Below the pieces are notes generated by a model. It searched no databases, was not told the origin of the DNA, and was given only the letters and a program-made list of their open reading frames with translations. Position numbers and translations under genes: made by a program. A stretch of 64,000 bases of DNA from Methylobacterium sp. NEAU K (lineage in GTDB: Bacteria; Pseudomonadota; Alphaproteobacteria; Rhizobiales; Beijerinckiaceae): contig NZ_JAUYZJ010000003.1 of the NCBI RefSeq assembly GCF_030700285.1, forward strand, positions 62,001 through 126,000, given 5' to 3'. This document shows, piece by piece, positions 1-10,281 of the stretch (position 1 is its first letter; every line of letters begins with the position of its first letter).

Positions 1-2080
1 AGCGCGCCACGTGGAAATCCGCGTGGTCGAACCGAGCCCGGCTGATGAAGGTGATGTTCTGGTTGGGCGAGACCTGGAACCGGCCGACGAAGTCCGACCG
101 CTGCGATTCCAGCCCGGAATCCAGGCCGACATTGGCGATGTCGCCGCGGCGGAAGGAGTTGACACCGGCGAGCTGGATGGACTCGCCGAACATCACGTTC
201 GCGTACCACCCGGACGGCGTGACGATGGAGTACTGACCGCCGAGGTTGGTGCGGACGCCGCCCTCGACCCGGTCGTAGCCGGAGAATTTGTCCCATTCGA
301 ACAGTGACGTGTCGTCGAACACGAGGCTCTGCGCGTCCTCGTTGGGCAGCCGGCCGATCCGCGTCTCGGAGGGGCGCGCGATGATCTGGCCGATCGGTTC
401 GAGGGTGTGGACGCCCAGCGCACCGAAATTGGCCACGAACGGGTAGCGGTAATCGAGTCCGACCGCCGGCATCACCCGGCCGGCGAAACCGTCGTCGATT
501 TTGGCGACCTGGGGTGCGAGGTCATTCTGGTAGCCGGAGAAGCTCGGATTGGTGAAGAAGGCGTCGGTGCGCAGATAGGCGAACGGCGTGAACTTCTGGC
601 CGAAATCGTCGATGAAGCTGCGCCGCCAGGACAGTTCGGCGGACGCGCGCGTGTTGGTGCCGGCGAGTCCCTGGATCAGGCAGGTCCCGCGCTGGAACAC
701 CGTGCAGGTCTGGTAGAGCGGGAAGCTGACGCCGTTGACGCTCGGCGAAAACAGGTAGCTCGAGGTTCGGGGCAGGCCCTGGTACTGCGTCGTCTCACGG
801 GTCAGGCTGGTGATGTTGGCCTGGAACCGGACCTCGCCGCCGATCTCCGCCGGACCGTTGACACGCTTGTCGTAGTCGATCACCGGCGCGACGATCGGCT
901 GCTGCTTCTGCCAGTCAAAGCTCGACAGGCCCTTGAAGTAGTAGCCTCGCGCCTCGAACCACGACCTGTCACCCTGGCCGACCAGGTAGCCAGTAGACGT
1001 CGCCTCGCGGAAATAGTCTGTCGTGATGTTCTGGTTGCGGATCCGGTAATTGTCGAGGAACCACTTGTCGGTCACGCCGACGACGTCCCAGCCCGTCCGC
1101 CAGCGGTCATTGATGTAGAACCGGCCTTGCGACTCCACGGAGCCACGGAAGTCGCGCTCGCCGGCTCCGAGCGGGCTCGGCAGGAACGCCGAGGGCGTCG
1201 TCTGCGAGATGCCCGACAGGCGCACGTCGTAGAAGCCGTTGTCGATCCGCTGGCGGAACTCGCCCTGGGCGAGTAGCCCCTGGCGGCTCAGCACGGTGGG
1301 CGTCAGCGTAAGATCGTAGTTCGGCGCGAGATCGACGAAATACGGGAGCGACACGCCCCGGCCGAGGGCGGTCGTCGAGATGAAGCGCGGCGTCAGGAAG
1401 CCGGTCTTGCGCTTCACCGTGGGGTCCGGCGCCTCGAAGTAGGGAAGATACGCCACGGGAATGCCGGCGATCTCCAGGGTCGAGTCGTCGAAGTAGATCG
1501 TGTGGGTCTGGTTGTCGTGGATGATCTTCTTCGCGCGGATCTGCCACAGCGGCGGCGTCTCCGGATGATCCTTGCACGGCTCGCAGGCGGTGTAACTGCC
1601 GGCATCGAAGCTCGTCTGCTCGCCGTTCAGGCGCTCAGCCCGCGGCGCGGAGAACCGCGTGCGCACGGTCTCGAACCGCCGCTGAACCGTCTGCTGGCCC
1701 CGGAAGGCGTCGACGAAGCCGGTCTTGAAATCGTCGGTGAGCTCCATGCGCTCGCCGGTCACGACCCCGCCATCGGCCTCGGTGAGGCGGACGTTGCCCT
1801 CGGCGAAGACGCGGCCATTGTTCCGATCGTAGCGCACGCGGTCGGCCTGAAGCGTCCGCGGGCCGTAATGCAGCTCGGCATTGCCCCGGGCGGTCACGGT
1901 GCCGTGATCGTTGTCGTAGATCAGCTCATCGGCCTCGACGAGCAGCTTGTCGCCGGGCTTGCCGGCCTTAACGGCGGGCAGACCCTGGGCATGCGCCAAG
2001 ACGCCTCCCGCCAGCGGCGCGGCACAGGCCAGCGCAGCCAGGAAGGCTGTCTTCCGCAGGATGTCGGCGACCTTACGCAA
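1..2080 (-). CDS. lptD: LPS-assembly protein LptD (C-terminus off the left edge)
   Basis: Outer-membrane beta-barrel that receives LPS from the periplasmic Lpt bridge and inserts it into the outer leaflet. About 693 codons are visible; the rest of the barrel lies outside the window. The N-terminus is a signal peptide (basic start, hydrophobic run, then an AHAQG cleavage-like stretch). An OstA/LptA-like domain follows, with the pattern VEADELIYDNDHGTVTARGN, and then barrel sequence. Cys166 and Cys169 (ACEPC) are the N-terminal cysteine pair typical of LptD. No ATG is in frame after the upstream stop. I chose TTG at 2080, which has a purine-rich GGGGTTGGGA upstream; TTG at 2092 is the alternative. 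It is last in lptF-lptG-lptD, 77 bp after lptG. Confidence 0.93.
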   Translation of the reverse strand, partial: MRKVADILRKTAFLAALACAAPLAGGVLAHAQGLPAVKAGKPGDKLLVEADELIYDNDHGTVTARGNAELHYGPRTLQADRVRYDRNNGRVFAEGNVRLTEADGGVVTGERMELTDDFKTGFVDAFRGQQTVQRRFETVRTRFSAPRAERLNGEQTSFDAGSYTACEPCKDHPETPPLWQIRAKKIIHDNQTHTIYFDDSTLEIAGIPVAYLPYFEAPDPTVKRKTGFLTPRFISTTALGRGVSLPYFVDLAPNYDLTLTPTVLSRQGLLAQGEFRQRIDNGFYDVRLSGISQTTPSAFLPSPLGAGERDFRGSVESQGRFYINDRWRTGWDVVGVTDKWFLDNYRIRNQNITTDYFREATSTGYLVGQGDRSWFEARGYYFKGLSSFDWQKQQPIVAPVIDYDKRVNGPAEIGGEVRFQANITSLTRETTQYQGLPRTSSYLFSPSVNGVSFPLYQTCTVFQRGTCLIQGLAGTNTRASAELSWRRSFIDDFGQKFTPFAYLRTDAFFTNPSFSGYQNDLAPQVAKIDDGFAGRVMPAVGLDYRYPFVANFGALGVHTLEPIGQIIARPSETRIGRLPNEDAQSLVFDDTSLFEWDKFSGYDRVEGGVRTNLGGQYSIVTPSGWYANVMFGESIQLAGVNSFRRGDIANVGLDSGLESQRSDFVGRFQVSPNQNITFISRARFDHADFHVAR

Positions 2081-2157
2081 CGCGTGTCCCAACCCCTGTG
2101 ACGTGTCCCGCCACGACCCTCAAAACCCGTCTCCCGGCCCGCAACGGATCGCGGGCG

Positions 2158-3246
2158 TCAGCCGTCTTCCTGGTACAGAAGCGTGAGCGTACCGAGAAGA
2201 CTGCCTACCACGGCCGGGAACCAGGCCGCCACCGGTGCGGCCACGAGTCCGGACGCGCCGAGCCCCTCCATGACCTGGCGAATCACGTAGAGAGCGAAGC
2301 CGGCCGCGACGCCGCCGAGGACGAGTTTACCAACGCCACCAAAGCGGAAGAACCGTAAGGAAACGGTTGCGGCCACGATGACCATCGCCACGAACAAGAC
2401 GGGTCGTGCCCACAGGACATCGTACTGAAGTCGGTATCGGGTAGCGTCGAGGCCCGCCCGCTCTGTCCGCGCGATGGTTGTGGGAAGTTGCCAGAAAGGC
2501 ACAGATTCCGGCGGCGTGAACCGTTGGCGGACCTGTCCGGGATCGAGATTCGACGCGATCAGATACGTATCGAACGACTCGGGCGGCGCGTCCGGTGTGA
2601 GCAAACGCACATCTGAGAGCTCCCAGTAGCCGTCGTGGAGCGTAGCGCGGGCTGCCACGAGCTGCTCGGCGAACTTGCCGGACTCGTCGAAGGTGAAGAC
2701 CGAGACGCCGGCGAGCGTCGTCGTGCCCTCGACCGCGGTTTCGGCCCGCAGGATCGCCTCGCCGTCGAGACCCTTCTGGCGAATCCACAGATCCTTGCCC
2801 GAGCCTGTTTTGGTCGATTTGGCGAAGATCCTGGCCTCGATCTCGGTGGAGCGCTGCTTCAGCAACGCCGAGACCGGATTGTAGACCCCGACCGCCACCG
2901 CGCCGAGGGCCAGCGCGACGAAGAAGCCCGGCTGCAGGAACTGCCACGCCGAGATCCCGGCTGCCCGGGCGACCACCAACTCCAGCTTGCGCGAGAGCTG
3001 GAGCAGGGACGCCATCGAGCCGAACAGGACCGCAAACGGCAGCACGCCCTCCGCGACCGCGGGGGTGCGATAGAGCGAGAGCTGCGCCATGAGCCCGGTG
3101 GAGGCGCCCTCGGCCTCGCCGGCGCGGCGCAGCAACTCCACAAAGTCGAGGGTGTAGACCAGAGCGAAGACGGTCACGAACACGCCGAGCACCGTGCGCG
3201 CGAACCGGGCGGCGAAGTACCGCCCCAGGGTCGGACCGATCAGCAT
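2158..3246 (-). CDS. lptG: LPS export ABC transporter permease LptG
   Basis: Inner-membrane permease of the LptB2FG complex, which extracts LPS and pushes it onto LptC/LptA. The protein has 362 residues, the usual family length. Its layout is that of YjgP/YjgQ proteins: transmembrane helices near residues 10-120, a large periplasmic jellyroll domain around 130-260, and three helices at the C-terminus. The start is ATG 3246 (MLIGPTLGRYFAARF), 7 bp after the lptF stop. A longer reading from 3327 would overlap lptF and adds a non-homologous leader. Translational coupling with lptF is likely. Confidence 0.95.
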   Translation of the reverse strand: MLIGPTLGRYFAARFARTVLGVFVTVFALVYTLDFVELLRRAGEAEGASTGLMAQLSLYRTPAVAEGVLPFAVLFGSMASLLQLSRKLELVVARAAGISAWQFLQPGFFVALALGAVAVGVYNPVSALLKQRSTEIEARIFAKSTKTGSGKDLWIRQKGLDGEAILRAETAVEGTTTLAGVSVFTFDESGKFAEQLVAARATLHDGYWELSDVRLLTPDAPPESFDTYLIASNLDPGQVRQRFTPPESVPFWQLPTTIARTERAGLDATRYRLQYDVLWARPVLFVAMVIVAATVSLRFFRFGGVGKLVLGGVAAGFALYVIRQVMEGLGASGLVAAPVAAWFPAVVGSLLGTLTLLYQEDG

Positions 3247-3253
3247 CTGCGGG

Positions 3254-4414
3254 TCAGGCCGCCGGCGCGAGGCGGGGAACGCGCAGCAGAGTCCGCAATC
3301 CGCGGCCGATGGCGGCGTTGAAGGCACGCACCCGCGGCCCGAAGAAGATCACGAGGCACGACAGCGCGATCGCCAGCAGCGGCACGCCGTAGACCGCGGC
3401 CACCGCCCCGACGCTGCGCGCGGCGGCGCTCACCGCGGCGAAGCCCGCGATGCGCAGACCGACCACGGCGAGGATCGCGCCGGCGATCGCCAGCCCGCGT
3501 CCCTGGCGCGTGGTGCGGGGATCTCCGAGAGCCGCGAAGGCGATGAAGGCCAGGGCCAGTGGGTAGAGGCAGGCCGAGAGACGGTCGTGCAGCTCGGCCC
3601 GGAAGCGGCCCTTCTGAAGCTTGTAGTAGCCCTCGGTCTGATCAGGGAACAGGAGCTGCGAGGTCGAGCGCTCGCGCGGCTTGTAGATCGTGTCGGAATC
3701 CGGTGGCGCGAAGGCCGCCAGGTCGATCGTGTATCGCTCGAAGGTCAGGATCGAGGAATCGCGGGAGTCCTTCTGCTGCTGATGGACGCTGCCGTTCTCC
3801 AGGATGAGGTAGCTCTGCCCGTCGATGTCGACGGCGTTGCCTCGCTCGGCGAGATACACCTTGATCTTTCCAGCCTCCCGGCGGTCCTGGATGAACAGCC
3901 CCTTGAGGACGCCCCCCGGTCCGCGCTCGCGGAAATGGAAGGTGATGCCGTTGTCGAGCTGGGTGAACTGCCCTTCCTTGACGACGTTCGCGATGAAGTC
4001 GCCCCGCACCCGGGTGATCACGTCGCGCAACTCCTGGAAGCTTGCGGGCATCACCACCACCACCAGGAATCCGATCAGGAAGCTGACGATCAGCGCCAGG
4101 GTCAGGAACGGGCGCAGGAGCGAGCGCGGCGGCATGCCGGCCGCCGACATCACGATCAGCTCGGAATCGCCGTTCAGCTTGTTCAGCGCGTATACGGTGC
4201 CGATGAAGAGCGCCACGGGGGCGATGACCACGATCAGTGTCGGCAGCGACAGGCCGGTCACGAACAGGAACACCACGAGCGTCTGCCCCTTGGCGGTCAC
4301 GAGATCGAGTTCGCGCAGGGCCTGCGTCAGCCAGATCGTGCCGGTCAGGCCGACTAGGCACGCGACAGTTGCACCCAGGGCGATCCGAAAGATGTAGCGC
4401 TCGATCTGCCTCAT
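3254..4414 (-). CDS. lptF: LPS export ABC transporter permease LptF
   Basis: Partner permease of LptG in the LptB2FGC inner-membrane complex. The 386 residues begin [17 protein letters not shown], the standard N-terminus of this family. There are three N-terminal helices, a periplasmic beta domain (about 130-270) and three C-terminal helices. A low-complexity VVVVMP stretch sits near residue 115. It is the first gene of lptF-lptG-lptD and is divergent from pepA across 185 bp, as is common in proteobacteria. Confidence 0.95.
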   Translation of the reverse strand: MRQIERYIFRIALGATVACLVGLTGTIWLTQALRELDLVTAKGQTLVVFLFVTGLSLPTLIVVIAPVALFIGTVYALNKLNGDSELIVMSAAGMPPRSLLRPFLTLALIVSFLIGFLVVVVMPASFQELRDVITRVRGDFIANVVKEGQFTQLDNGITFHFRERGPGGVLKGLFIQDRREAGKIKVYLAERGNAVDIDGQSYLILENGSVHQQQKDSRDSSILTFERYTIDLAAFAPPDSDTIYKPRERSTSQLLFPDQTEGYYKLQKGRFRAELHDRLSACLYPLALAFIAFAALGDPRTTRQGRGLAIAGAILAVVGLRIAGFAAVSAAARSVGAVAAVYGVPLLAIALSCLVIFFGPRVRAFNAAIGRGLRTLLRVPRLAPAA

Positions 4415-4599
4415 CGGCCCGGCAGTCCCGCTCGTCCGCTCACGCCCCGGGGACGGCAGGGAACCGACAAAAGGGGCGATTCCAGGGCTGTTGCGCCGCG
4501 TTGCGTTCTCTGCCTCAACGGCTACACAGGACGGACAGCGCCCCGCGGCACGGTGCGGGCGCGGTCAACGGCTCCGGAACGGCGGGCAGGGCGACAGGT

Positions 4600-6111
4600 A
4601 TGGCGGACGGTATCGAGATCGGTTTCGGCCCCCTTGAGCAGAGTGGCCAGGGCCCGGGGGGATCCGGCGATCTCGTGGTCTTCGTCGGCGACGATCTCAC
4701 CCTGGGATCAGCGGCCCGGAGCGCGCTGGGAGCCTCTGGAGCGGATCTCGTCGCGAAAGCCGCGGCATCGGAGCGGTTCAAGGGGCGCTCGCTCAGCGCC
4801 ATGAGCCTGCCGGCGCCGGCAGGCGTCGGCGCCGACCGGCTCGTCGTGGTCGGTCTCGGCTCTGACAAGGATCGCGCCAAGACCGATTGGCCGGCGCTCG
4901 GCGGCTTCACCGCCAGCAAGGTCTCGGGCCGCTCGGCCCGGGTCGTGCTCGACTGGCCGGGCACGACTGTGAGCGCGGCGCAGGCCGGTGAGTTCGCGCT
5001 GGGCGCGCGCCTGCGCACCTACAAATTCGATCGCTACAAGACCAAGAAGAAGCCCGATGCTGAAGACAACGGCGGGACGGCGTTGACCCTGCTGCTCGCG
5101 GACCACGGCGCGGCGACGCGTGAAGGCGAGGGTGCCCGGACGCTGTCCGAGGGCGTTATCCTCGCGCGCAATCTCGTGAATGAGCCGCCGAACGTTCTCT
5201 TCCCTGAGGAATTCGCCCGGCGGGCCTCGGAACTCGACAAGCTCGGCGTCGAGATCGAAGTGCTCGAACCCGCGCGGATGCGCGAGCTGGGCATGGGCGC
5301 GCTGCTCGCCGTGGCACAGGGCTCGGCCCGCGAGCCGCGGATCGTGATCATGCGCTGGAACGGCGGTCCCGCCGGCGAGGCGCCCCTGGCCTTCATCGGC
5401 AAGGGCGTGGTGTTCGATTCCGGCGGCGTCTCGATCAAGCCCGGCGGCGGCATGGAGGACATGAAGGGCGACATGGGCGGCGCGGCCGCCGTGGTCGGCG
5501 CGCTCCACGCGCTCGCCGCCCGCAAGGCCCGCTGCAACGTCGTGGGTGCCATCGGCATCGTCGAGAACATGCCGGATGGCGGCTCCTACCGTCCCTCCGA
5601 CATCCTGACCTCGATGTCCGGCCAGACCATCGAGGTGATCAACACCGACGCGGAAGGCCGGCTCGTGCTGGCCGACGTGATCACCCACGTCGTCCGCAGC
5701 GCCAAGCCGAAGGCGATGGTCGATCTCGCGACGCTGACGGGGGCGATCATCGTCGCCCTCGGCCAGGACATCGCCGGGATGTTCTCGAACGACGACGCGC
5801 TCGCGGGCAACATCCACGCCGCCGGCGAGGCCACCGGCGAGAAGGTCTGGCGGATGCCGCTGATCCCCGCCTACGACAAGGCGATTGATTCCAAGTTCGC
5901 CGACATGAAGAATACCGGCGGCCGCCACGGCGGCGCCGCCACGGCGGCCTCGTTCATCAAGCGCTACGTCGAAGATTTGCCGTGGGCGCATCTCGATATC
6001 GCGGGCGTGGCGATGTCGTCGAACGCCAGCGAGATCAACCGCAGCTGGGGCGCCGGCTGGGGCGTGCGCCTGCTCGACCGACTGGTCCGGGACCATTACG
6101 AGGCGCGCTAG
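4600..6111 (+). CDS. pepA: Leucyl aminopeptidase (M17)
   Basis: Cytosolic two-metal aminopeptidase that removes N-terminal residues from peptides. It has 503 residues, standard for PepA. The M17 signature NTDAEGRL is at residues 348-355 and the upstream metal/substrate loop [10 protein letters not shown] begins at about residue 267. The start ATG 4600 (MADGIEIGF) follows AGGGCGACAGGT; earlier in-frame starts run back into lptF antisense sequence. The gene is divergent from lptF. In many proteobacteria holC follows pepA, but no chi-subunit gene is seen here. Confidence 0.96.
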   Translation: MADGIEIGFGPLEQSGQGPGGSGDLVVFVGDDLTLGSAARSALGASGADLVAKAAASERFKGRSLSAMSLPAPAGVGADRLVVVGLGSDKDRAKTDWPALGGFTASKVSGRSARVVLDWPGTTVSAAQAGEFALGARLRTYKFDRYKTKKKPDAEDNGGTALTLLLADHGAATREGEGARTLSEGVILARNLVNEPPNVLFPEEFARRASELDKLGVEIEVLEPARMRELGMGALLAVAQGSAREPRIVIMRWNGGPAGEAPLAFIGKGVVFDSGGVSIKPGGGMEDMKGDMGGAAAVVGALHALAARKARCNVVGAIGIVENMPDGGSYRPSDILTSMSGQTIEVINTDAEGRLVLADVITHVVRSAKPKAMVDLATLTGAIIVALGQDIAGMFSNDDALAGNIHAAGEATGEKVWRMPLIPAYDKAIDSKFADMKNTGGRHGGAATAASFIKRYVEDLPWAHLDIAGVAMSSNASEINRSWGAGWGVRLLDRLVRDHYEAR

Positions 6112-6281
6112 AGCGCCCGCCGTCGGATTGGATACCGGCTCGGCGAAAGCGAGCGCGTGAAATCGAAGACTTGGTACCGACCGCACCCGGCACGACGCCG
6201 CGCGCCGGTCCTGCGCGAGACCGGGCCCGCTGGGCGGCCCGGCCTAGCCGGTCTGACAGTGCGCTCGGCCAAGGAGCACGC

Positions 6282-6998
6282 ATGAAGCTTGCGCCACCGT
6301 CCGCCACCCGCGACCCGGCCAGCGGAGCTGCACGGCGTACGCATCTCGCGGCGGCGGCTCCCATGGCGGCGATGCTGCTTGCGCTCGTTCTGGTGGTCGC
6401 GAGCGGCTTCAGCCAGCGCTCAAGTGTGCCGGAATCCTTCGAGCCGTGGATCTACGGCTATTTCATCGCGCGCTACCCGCTCTTCGCCTTCGCGCTTGTC
6501 TACGGGATAGCGCATCTCGTCACGGTCGCGGCTGGCCCCGGACCCGCCTCAACCCCGCGCCGGATCCTGTTCGGACTCGTCGGCACCGCCGCGCTCCTTC
6601 TGGCCGGGCTCTATCCGACCTTCGGCGGCCTGATCCTGCGGGGCGGCTTCGCCACCGGCGGGATGGCGTTCCTGACGCACCAACCCTTGTGGCTCGCCTA
6701 CGGGCTCGGGGCGGGGGTTGCGGCGGCGATCTTCGGTGGTGTCCTCGGCCTGTTCGTCCTCGCCGCCAACCGTCCGATTCGGCCGACCCTCAGGCGAATC
6801 GGTTTCGGCGCGCTGGCCTTCCTGACCCTGTGGTTCGGGGCTGCCGTGATCGGCCTCGCAGGCGATCTCGGCTTGGGACCGTGGCCGCATCGTGCCTTCT
6901 GGCCCGCGGAGGCCGGCCTCGCCGCGCTGCTGCTCGTCGCAGGGGCCCTGCCGCATGCGGTGCTGGCGACATCTAGCCGGCTTCAACGGGGGGCGTGA
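6282..6998 (+). CDS. Integral membrane protein, unknown function
   Basis: A 238-residue hydrophobic protein with about six predicted membrane segments. The first is near residues 28-45, followed by helices at about 65-85, 100-120, 145-165, 180-200 and 215-230. The start ATG 6282 has a perfect AAGGAG Shine-Dalgarno five bases upstream. I do not recognise a family. It overlaps the region before the acyl-CoA synthetase by at most a few bases and may be co-transcribed with it. The membrane character is seen; the function is not assignable. Confidence 0.8.
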   Translation: MKLAPPSATRDPASGAARRTHLAAAAPMAAMLLALVLVVASGFSQRSSVPESFEPWIYGYFIARYPLFAFALVYGIAHLVTVAAGPGPASTPRRILFGLVGTAALLLAGLYPTFGGLILRGGFATGGMAFLTHQPLWLAYGLGAGVAAAIFGGVLGLFVLAANRPIRPTLRRIGFGALAFLTLWFGAAVIGLAGDLGLGPWPHRAFWPAEAGLAALLLVAGALPHAVLATSSRLQRGA

Positions 6999-7099
6999 GG
7001 GCCCGCCTTGCTAGTGGAGGGCCGTTCGCCCAGACTTGGGCCGTTCTGCGTAGGGACGGGACCCGGCCGACGAGAGCCGTGCCCGCGGGAGTCGACGCG

Positions 7100-8854
7100 A
7101 TGCGCGAGGCCAGTGTAGTCGAACACGGTGTGGCGGCACATCCGCACGTGTCGGCGGCGGATCAAGCGTCCGAGCGCCGTTCGCAGCGTCCGTGGCTCGC
7201 GTCCTATCCCCCCGGGGTCCCGGCCGAGATCGACGTCGCGGGCCTCGGGACCCTGGTCGACCTGTTCGAGACCAGCATGTCCGCATTCGCGGACCGGCCG
7301 GCGATGTTCTGCTTCGGTTCGACCATGTCCTACGCGACCCTGGGCCGGCAGGCGCGCGCGCTCGCGGCTTGGTTGAGATCGCAGGGCTTGGCGAAGGGCG
7401 ACCGGGTCGCGATCATGCTGCCCAACGTGCCGGCTTATGCGGTGGCGATCTTCGGCGTGCTCTCGGCCGGCGGGACGGTGGTCAACGTCAACCCGCTCTA
7501 CACGCCGCGGGAGTTCGCGCAGCAGATCAACGACTCGGGCGCGCGGTTCCTGATCGTTCTGGAGAACTTCGGTGCGACCGTCGCGGGGGCTCTGGCGGAT
7601 GTGGCGCTCGATCGCGTGCTCCTCGTGGGTCCGGGCGACGGGTTGGGCGTGAAGGGGCGCGTCATCAACCTCGCCAGCCGCCACGTGCGGAAGGCTGTGC
7701 CGCCGTTTCGGCTGCCGGAACACCTCGCGGTACCGTTCATGGCGGTCCTGCGCCGGGGCAGCGGGATGCCTCAGGCCGCCGTCACGGTCGCTCCAGCGGA
7801 TCTGGCGTTCCTGCAATATACGGGGGGAACCACCGGCATCGCCAAGGCTGCGATGCTGAGCCACCGCAACATCATGGCCAATGTCGAGCAGTCGCAGGTC
7901 TGGTTCAACTCGAAGGACCCGAGCATCCGGCGCTGCGCCGTCACGGCGTTGCCGCTCTATCACATCTTTGCGCTCACGGCCTGCTTCTTCCAGTTCATGC
8001 GCAACGGGGGATCGTGCCTGCTGATTCCCAATCCGCGCGATTGCGACGGCATGGTTAAGACCCTCAGCCGGCATCGCTTCACGCATCTCATGGGCGTGAA
8101 CACGCTGTTTAACGTGCTGATCAACCACCCCAAGATCGACACGGTGGACTTCTCGAACCTCGACTTCGTGGTCGGCGGTGGAACGGCGGTGCAAAGGGCG
8201 GTGGCCGAGCGCTGGAAGGCGCTGACCGGCAACACCATCGTCGAGGGCTACGGCCTGTCTGAGACCTCGCCGGTGGTGAGCGCAAACCCGGTCGGACTGA
8301 AGGCCTTCTCCGGTACGATCGGGTTTCCGCTTCCGTCCACCGAGGTCTCGATCCGGGACCTGACCGGGCGGCCGGTGCCGCAGGGCCAGCCCGGCGAGAT
8401 CTGCGTACGCGGCCCCCAGGTGATGAGCGGCTATTGGAACCGGCCGGATGAGACGGCGCGCGCCATGACGCCGGACGGCTTCTTCCGCACCGGCGACGCC
8501 GCTGTGATGGAGCCCGATGGGCAGATCCGCATCGTAGACCGGATGAAGGACATGATCCTCGTCTCTGGATTTAACGTCTATCCGAACGAGGTCGAGGATG
8601 TTCTGGCCGCTCATCCCGGCGTGCTCGAATGCGCGGTGGTGGGCGCGCCGAGCGAGGATAGCGGCGAGATGGTCGTGGCCCACGTCGTCCTGAAGGATCC
8701 AACCGTTTCGACGGACGCCCTTCGGGCGTATGCCCGCACGCAACTCACCGGCTACAAGGTGCCGCGTCGCGTCGTGCTGCGCGACACCCTGCCCAAGACC
8801 AATGTCGGCAAGGTACTGCGCCGCGTCCTGCGCGACGAAACCCCTCAGGCCTGA
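7100..8854 (+). CDS. Long-chain fatty acid-CoA ligase family (AMP-binding)
   Basis: ANL-superfamily enzyme that activates a carboxylate with ATP to an acyl-adenylate and then an acyl-CoA; FadD-like by sequence. The protein has 584 residues. The P-loop-like A3 motif YTGGTTGIAKAAMLSH lies near residue 240, GYGLSETSP near 385, and the GEICVRGPQVMSGYW and FRTGD motifs follow. The C-terminal domain carries the adenylation lysine region LPKTNVGKVLRR. ATG 7100 follows CGGGAG by eight bases; an upstream in-frame start at 6995 overlaps the previous gene and lacks family similarity. The exact chain-length preference cannot be read from sequence. Confidence 0.92.
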   Translation: MREASVVEHGVAAHPHVSAADQASERRSQRPWLASYPPGVPAEIDVAGLGTLVDLFETSMSAFADRPAMFCFGSTMSYATLGRQARALAAWLRSQGLAKGDRVAIMLPNVPAYAVAIFGVLSAGGTVVNVNPLYTPREFAQQINDSGARFLIVLENFGATVAGALADVALDRVLLVGPGDGLGVKGRVINLASRHVRKAVPPFRLPEHLAVPFMAVLRRGSGMPQAAVTVAPADLAFLQYTGGTTGIAKAAMLSHRNIMANVEQSQVWFNSKDPSIRRCAVTALPLYHIFALTACFFQFMRNGGSCLLIPNPRDCDGMVKTLSRHRFTHLMGVNTLFNVLINHPKIDTVDFSNLDFVVGGGTAVQRAVAERWKALTGNTIVEGYGLSETSPVVSANPVGLKAFSGTIGFPLPSTEVSIRDLTGRPVPQGQPGEICVRGPQVMSGYWNRPDETARAMTPDGFFRTGDAAVMEPDGQIRIVDRMKDMILVSGFNVYPNEVEDVLAAHPGVLECAVVGAPSEDSGEMVVAHVVLKDPTVSTDALRAYARTQLTGYKVPRRVVLRDTLPKTNVGKVLRRVLRDETPQA

Positions 8855-9003
8855 TCTCCGTAACCGGGGACGCGGCCGATCGCGCCAGCGCGTTCGGTAA
8901 CCGAGCGGCTCCGATCGCCGAATGGTGAGGTTGCGACGCTTGCACCCCCGTCGGCACGTGCCGATCTGTGGGTTGTGCGCATGTGGTAGGCGAGGAGAGA
9001 GCC

Positions 9004-9957
9004 ATGTTGATCAGGCGCAGGCACGGATGGGAGATTCCGGAGCATCTGGCCACCCCCGAGGCCGTGTTCCTGAGCCGGCGCGCCCTGATCGGCGCAGCAG
9101 CCGGACTGGCCGCCGGCTCCCTCCTCGGCAATCGGGCCGCCATCGCGGCCGTTGGAGATACAGCGCTCTATCCGGCAGAGCGCAATTCCACCTATACGCT
9201 CGACCGTCCAGTCACGCCCGAGCGCTTCAGCGCCGATTACAACAACTTTTACGAGTTCGGAACATCCAAGTCCGTGTTGCCGGCCGCGAATGCGCTCAAG
9301 ACAAAGCCTTGGATCCTGAAGATCGACGGCCTCGTGGAAAAGCCGTTCGAGATCGGCGTCGACGACCTGATCCGGAAAGTCGGTCTGGAGGAGCGGCTCT
9401 ATCGGCATCGCTGCGTCGAGGCTTGGTCGATGGCCGTGCCGTGGACAGGCTTTCCGCTCTCGAAGCTGGTGTCACTCGCCAAGCCGACGTCGGGCGCGAA
9501 GTACATTCGCTTCGAAACCTTCATGGACAAGGCCATGGCGCCTGGCCAACGGGCGTTCTTCTATCCCTGGCCCTATACCGAGGGGCTGACGCTGGCAGAA
9601 GCGGCCAACGATCTGGCTTTCATAGTCACAGGGGTCTACGGCAAGCCGCTCCCCAACCAGTTCGGCGCGCCGATCCGCGTCGCGGTGCCGTGGAAATACG
9701 GTTTCAAGTCGGCCAAATCGCTCGTGAAGGTCTCGTTCACCGCTGAGCGCCCGAAGACCTTCTGGGAGGGACTTCAGGCGTCCGAGTACGGATTCTGGGC
9801 CAACGTGAACCCTGCGGTGTCGCATCCGCGCTGGAGCCAGGCCAGCGAGCGCGTGCTCGGCAGCGACGAACGCGTGCCGACGCTGATCTACAACGGCTAC
9901 GGCGAGCAGGTGGCGGGGCTTTACAAGGGCCTGGAGGGCGAGCGGCTGTTCGTGTGA
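9004..9957 (+). CDS. msrP: Protein-methionine-sulfoxide reductase, molybdopterin subunit
   Basis: Periplasmic molybdoenzyme (YedY/MsrP) that reduces methionine sulfoxide in exported proteins. The 317-residue protein carries a twin-arginine leader (LSRRALIGAAAGLAAGSLL, about residues 22-40). Cys137 in YRHRCVEAWSMAVPW is the expected molybdenum ligand. The start ATG 9004 follows a GGCGAGGAGAG ribosome site. The heme membrane partner MsrQ (YedZ), usually the next gene, is not found beside it here. Confident assignment from whole-length family similarity. Confidence 0.95.
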   Translation: MLIRRRHGWEIPEHLATPEAVFLSRRALIGAAAGLAAGSLLGNRAAIAAVGDTALYPAERNSTYTLDRPVTPERFSADYNNFYEFGTSKSVLPAANALKTKPWILKIDGLVEKPFEIGVDDLIRKVGLEERLYRHRCVEAWSMAVPWTGFPLSKLVSLAKPTSGAKYIRFETFMDKAMAPGQRAFFYPWPYTEGLTLAEAANDLAFIVTGVYGKPLPNQFGAPIRVAVPWKYGFKSAKSLVKVSFTAERPKTFWEGLQASEYGFWANVNPAVSHPRWSQASERVLGSDERVPTLIYNGYGEQVAGLYKGLEGERLFV

Positions 9958-10281
9958 TCCGCCAGATGCGGCTCGACAGACGGCCCTGGCAGCGCATCGT
10001 CCACCGAAGCGCTCAACGACTCGGCGATGAAACCGATTCCGGGACGACAGCCAAAGCGGGCGTGGCGCTTGCGCGACCGTTTGGCCGCCTGTTTTGGTGT
10101 CCGGTGGAATAGCTCGGCCGATCGTCCTTCGCTTGGCGATCAGGTTTCGCCGGGACCAAGCGTCCGCGCAGTCAGACGCCCGGGCGCCCACGGTGGCGGA
10201 GGAGGCGACAGGAATCGTGAGCAGGACCGCTGCGCCCATCGATCCGTCTCCGAAGGAGGATCGGAGAGGATCATCTCACGC
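9958..10281. other. Intergenic stretch, no convincing gene
   Basis: The 324 bases between msrP and the convergent LysR gene hold no recognised coding sequence. A minus-strand reading from ATG 10239 begins with a signal-peptide-like hydrophobic run after GGAG. It then continues straight into the antisense of msrP, so I do not annotate it. No clear hairpin-plus-T terminator is seen. Confidence 0.5.

Noticed and set aside
9472-10239. Minus-strand frame with signal-peptide-like start after the LysR gene
   Set aside because: It runs through the antisense of msrP and shows no family pattern; only the first 70 codons lie in intergenic DNA.
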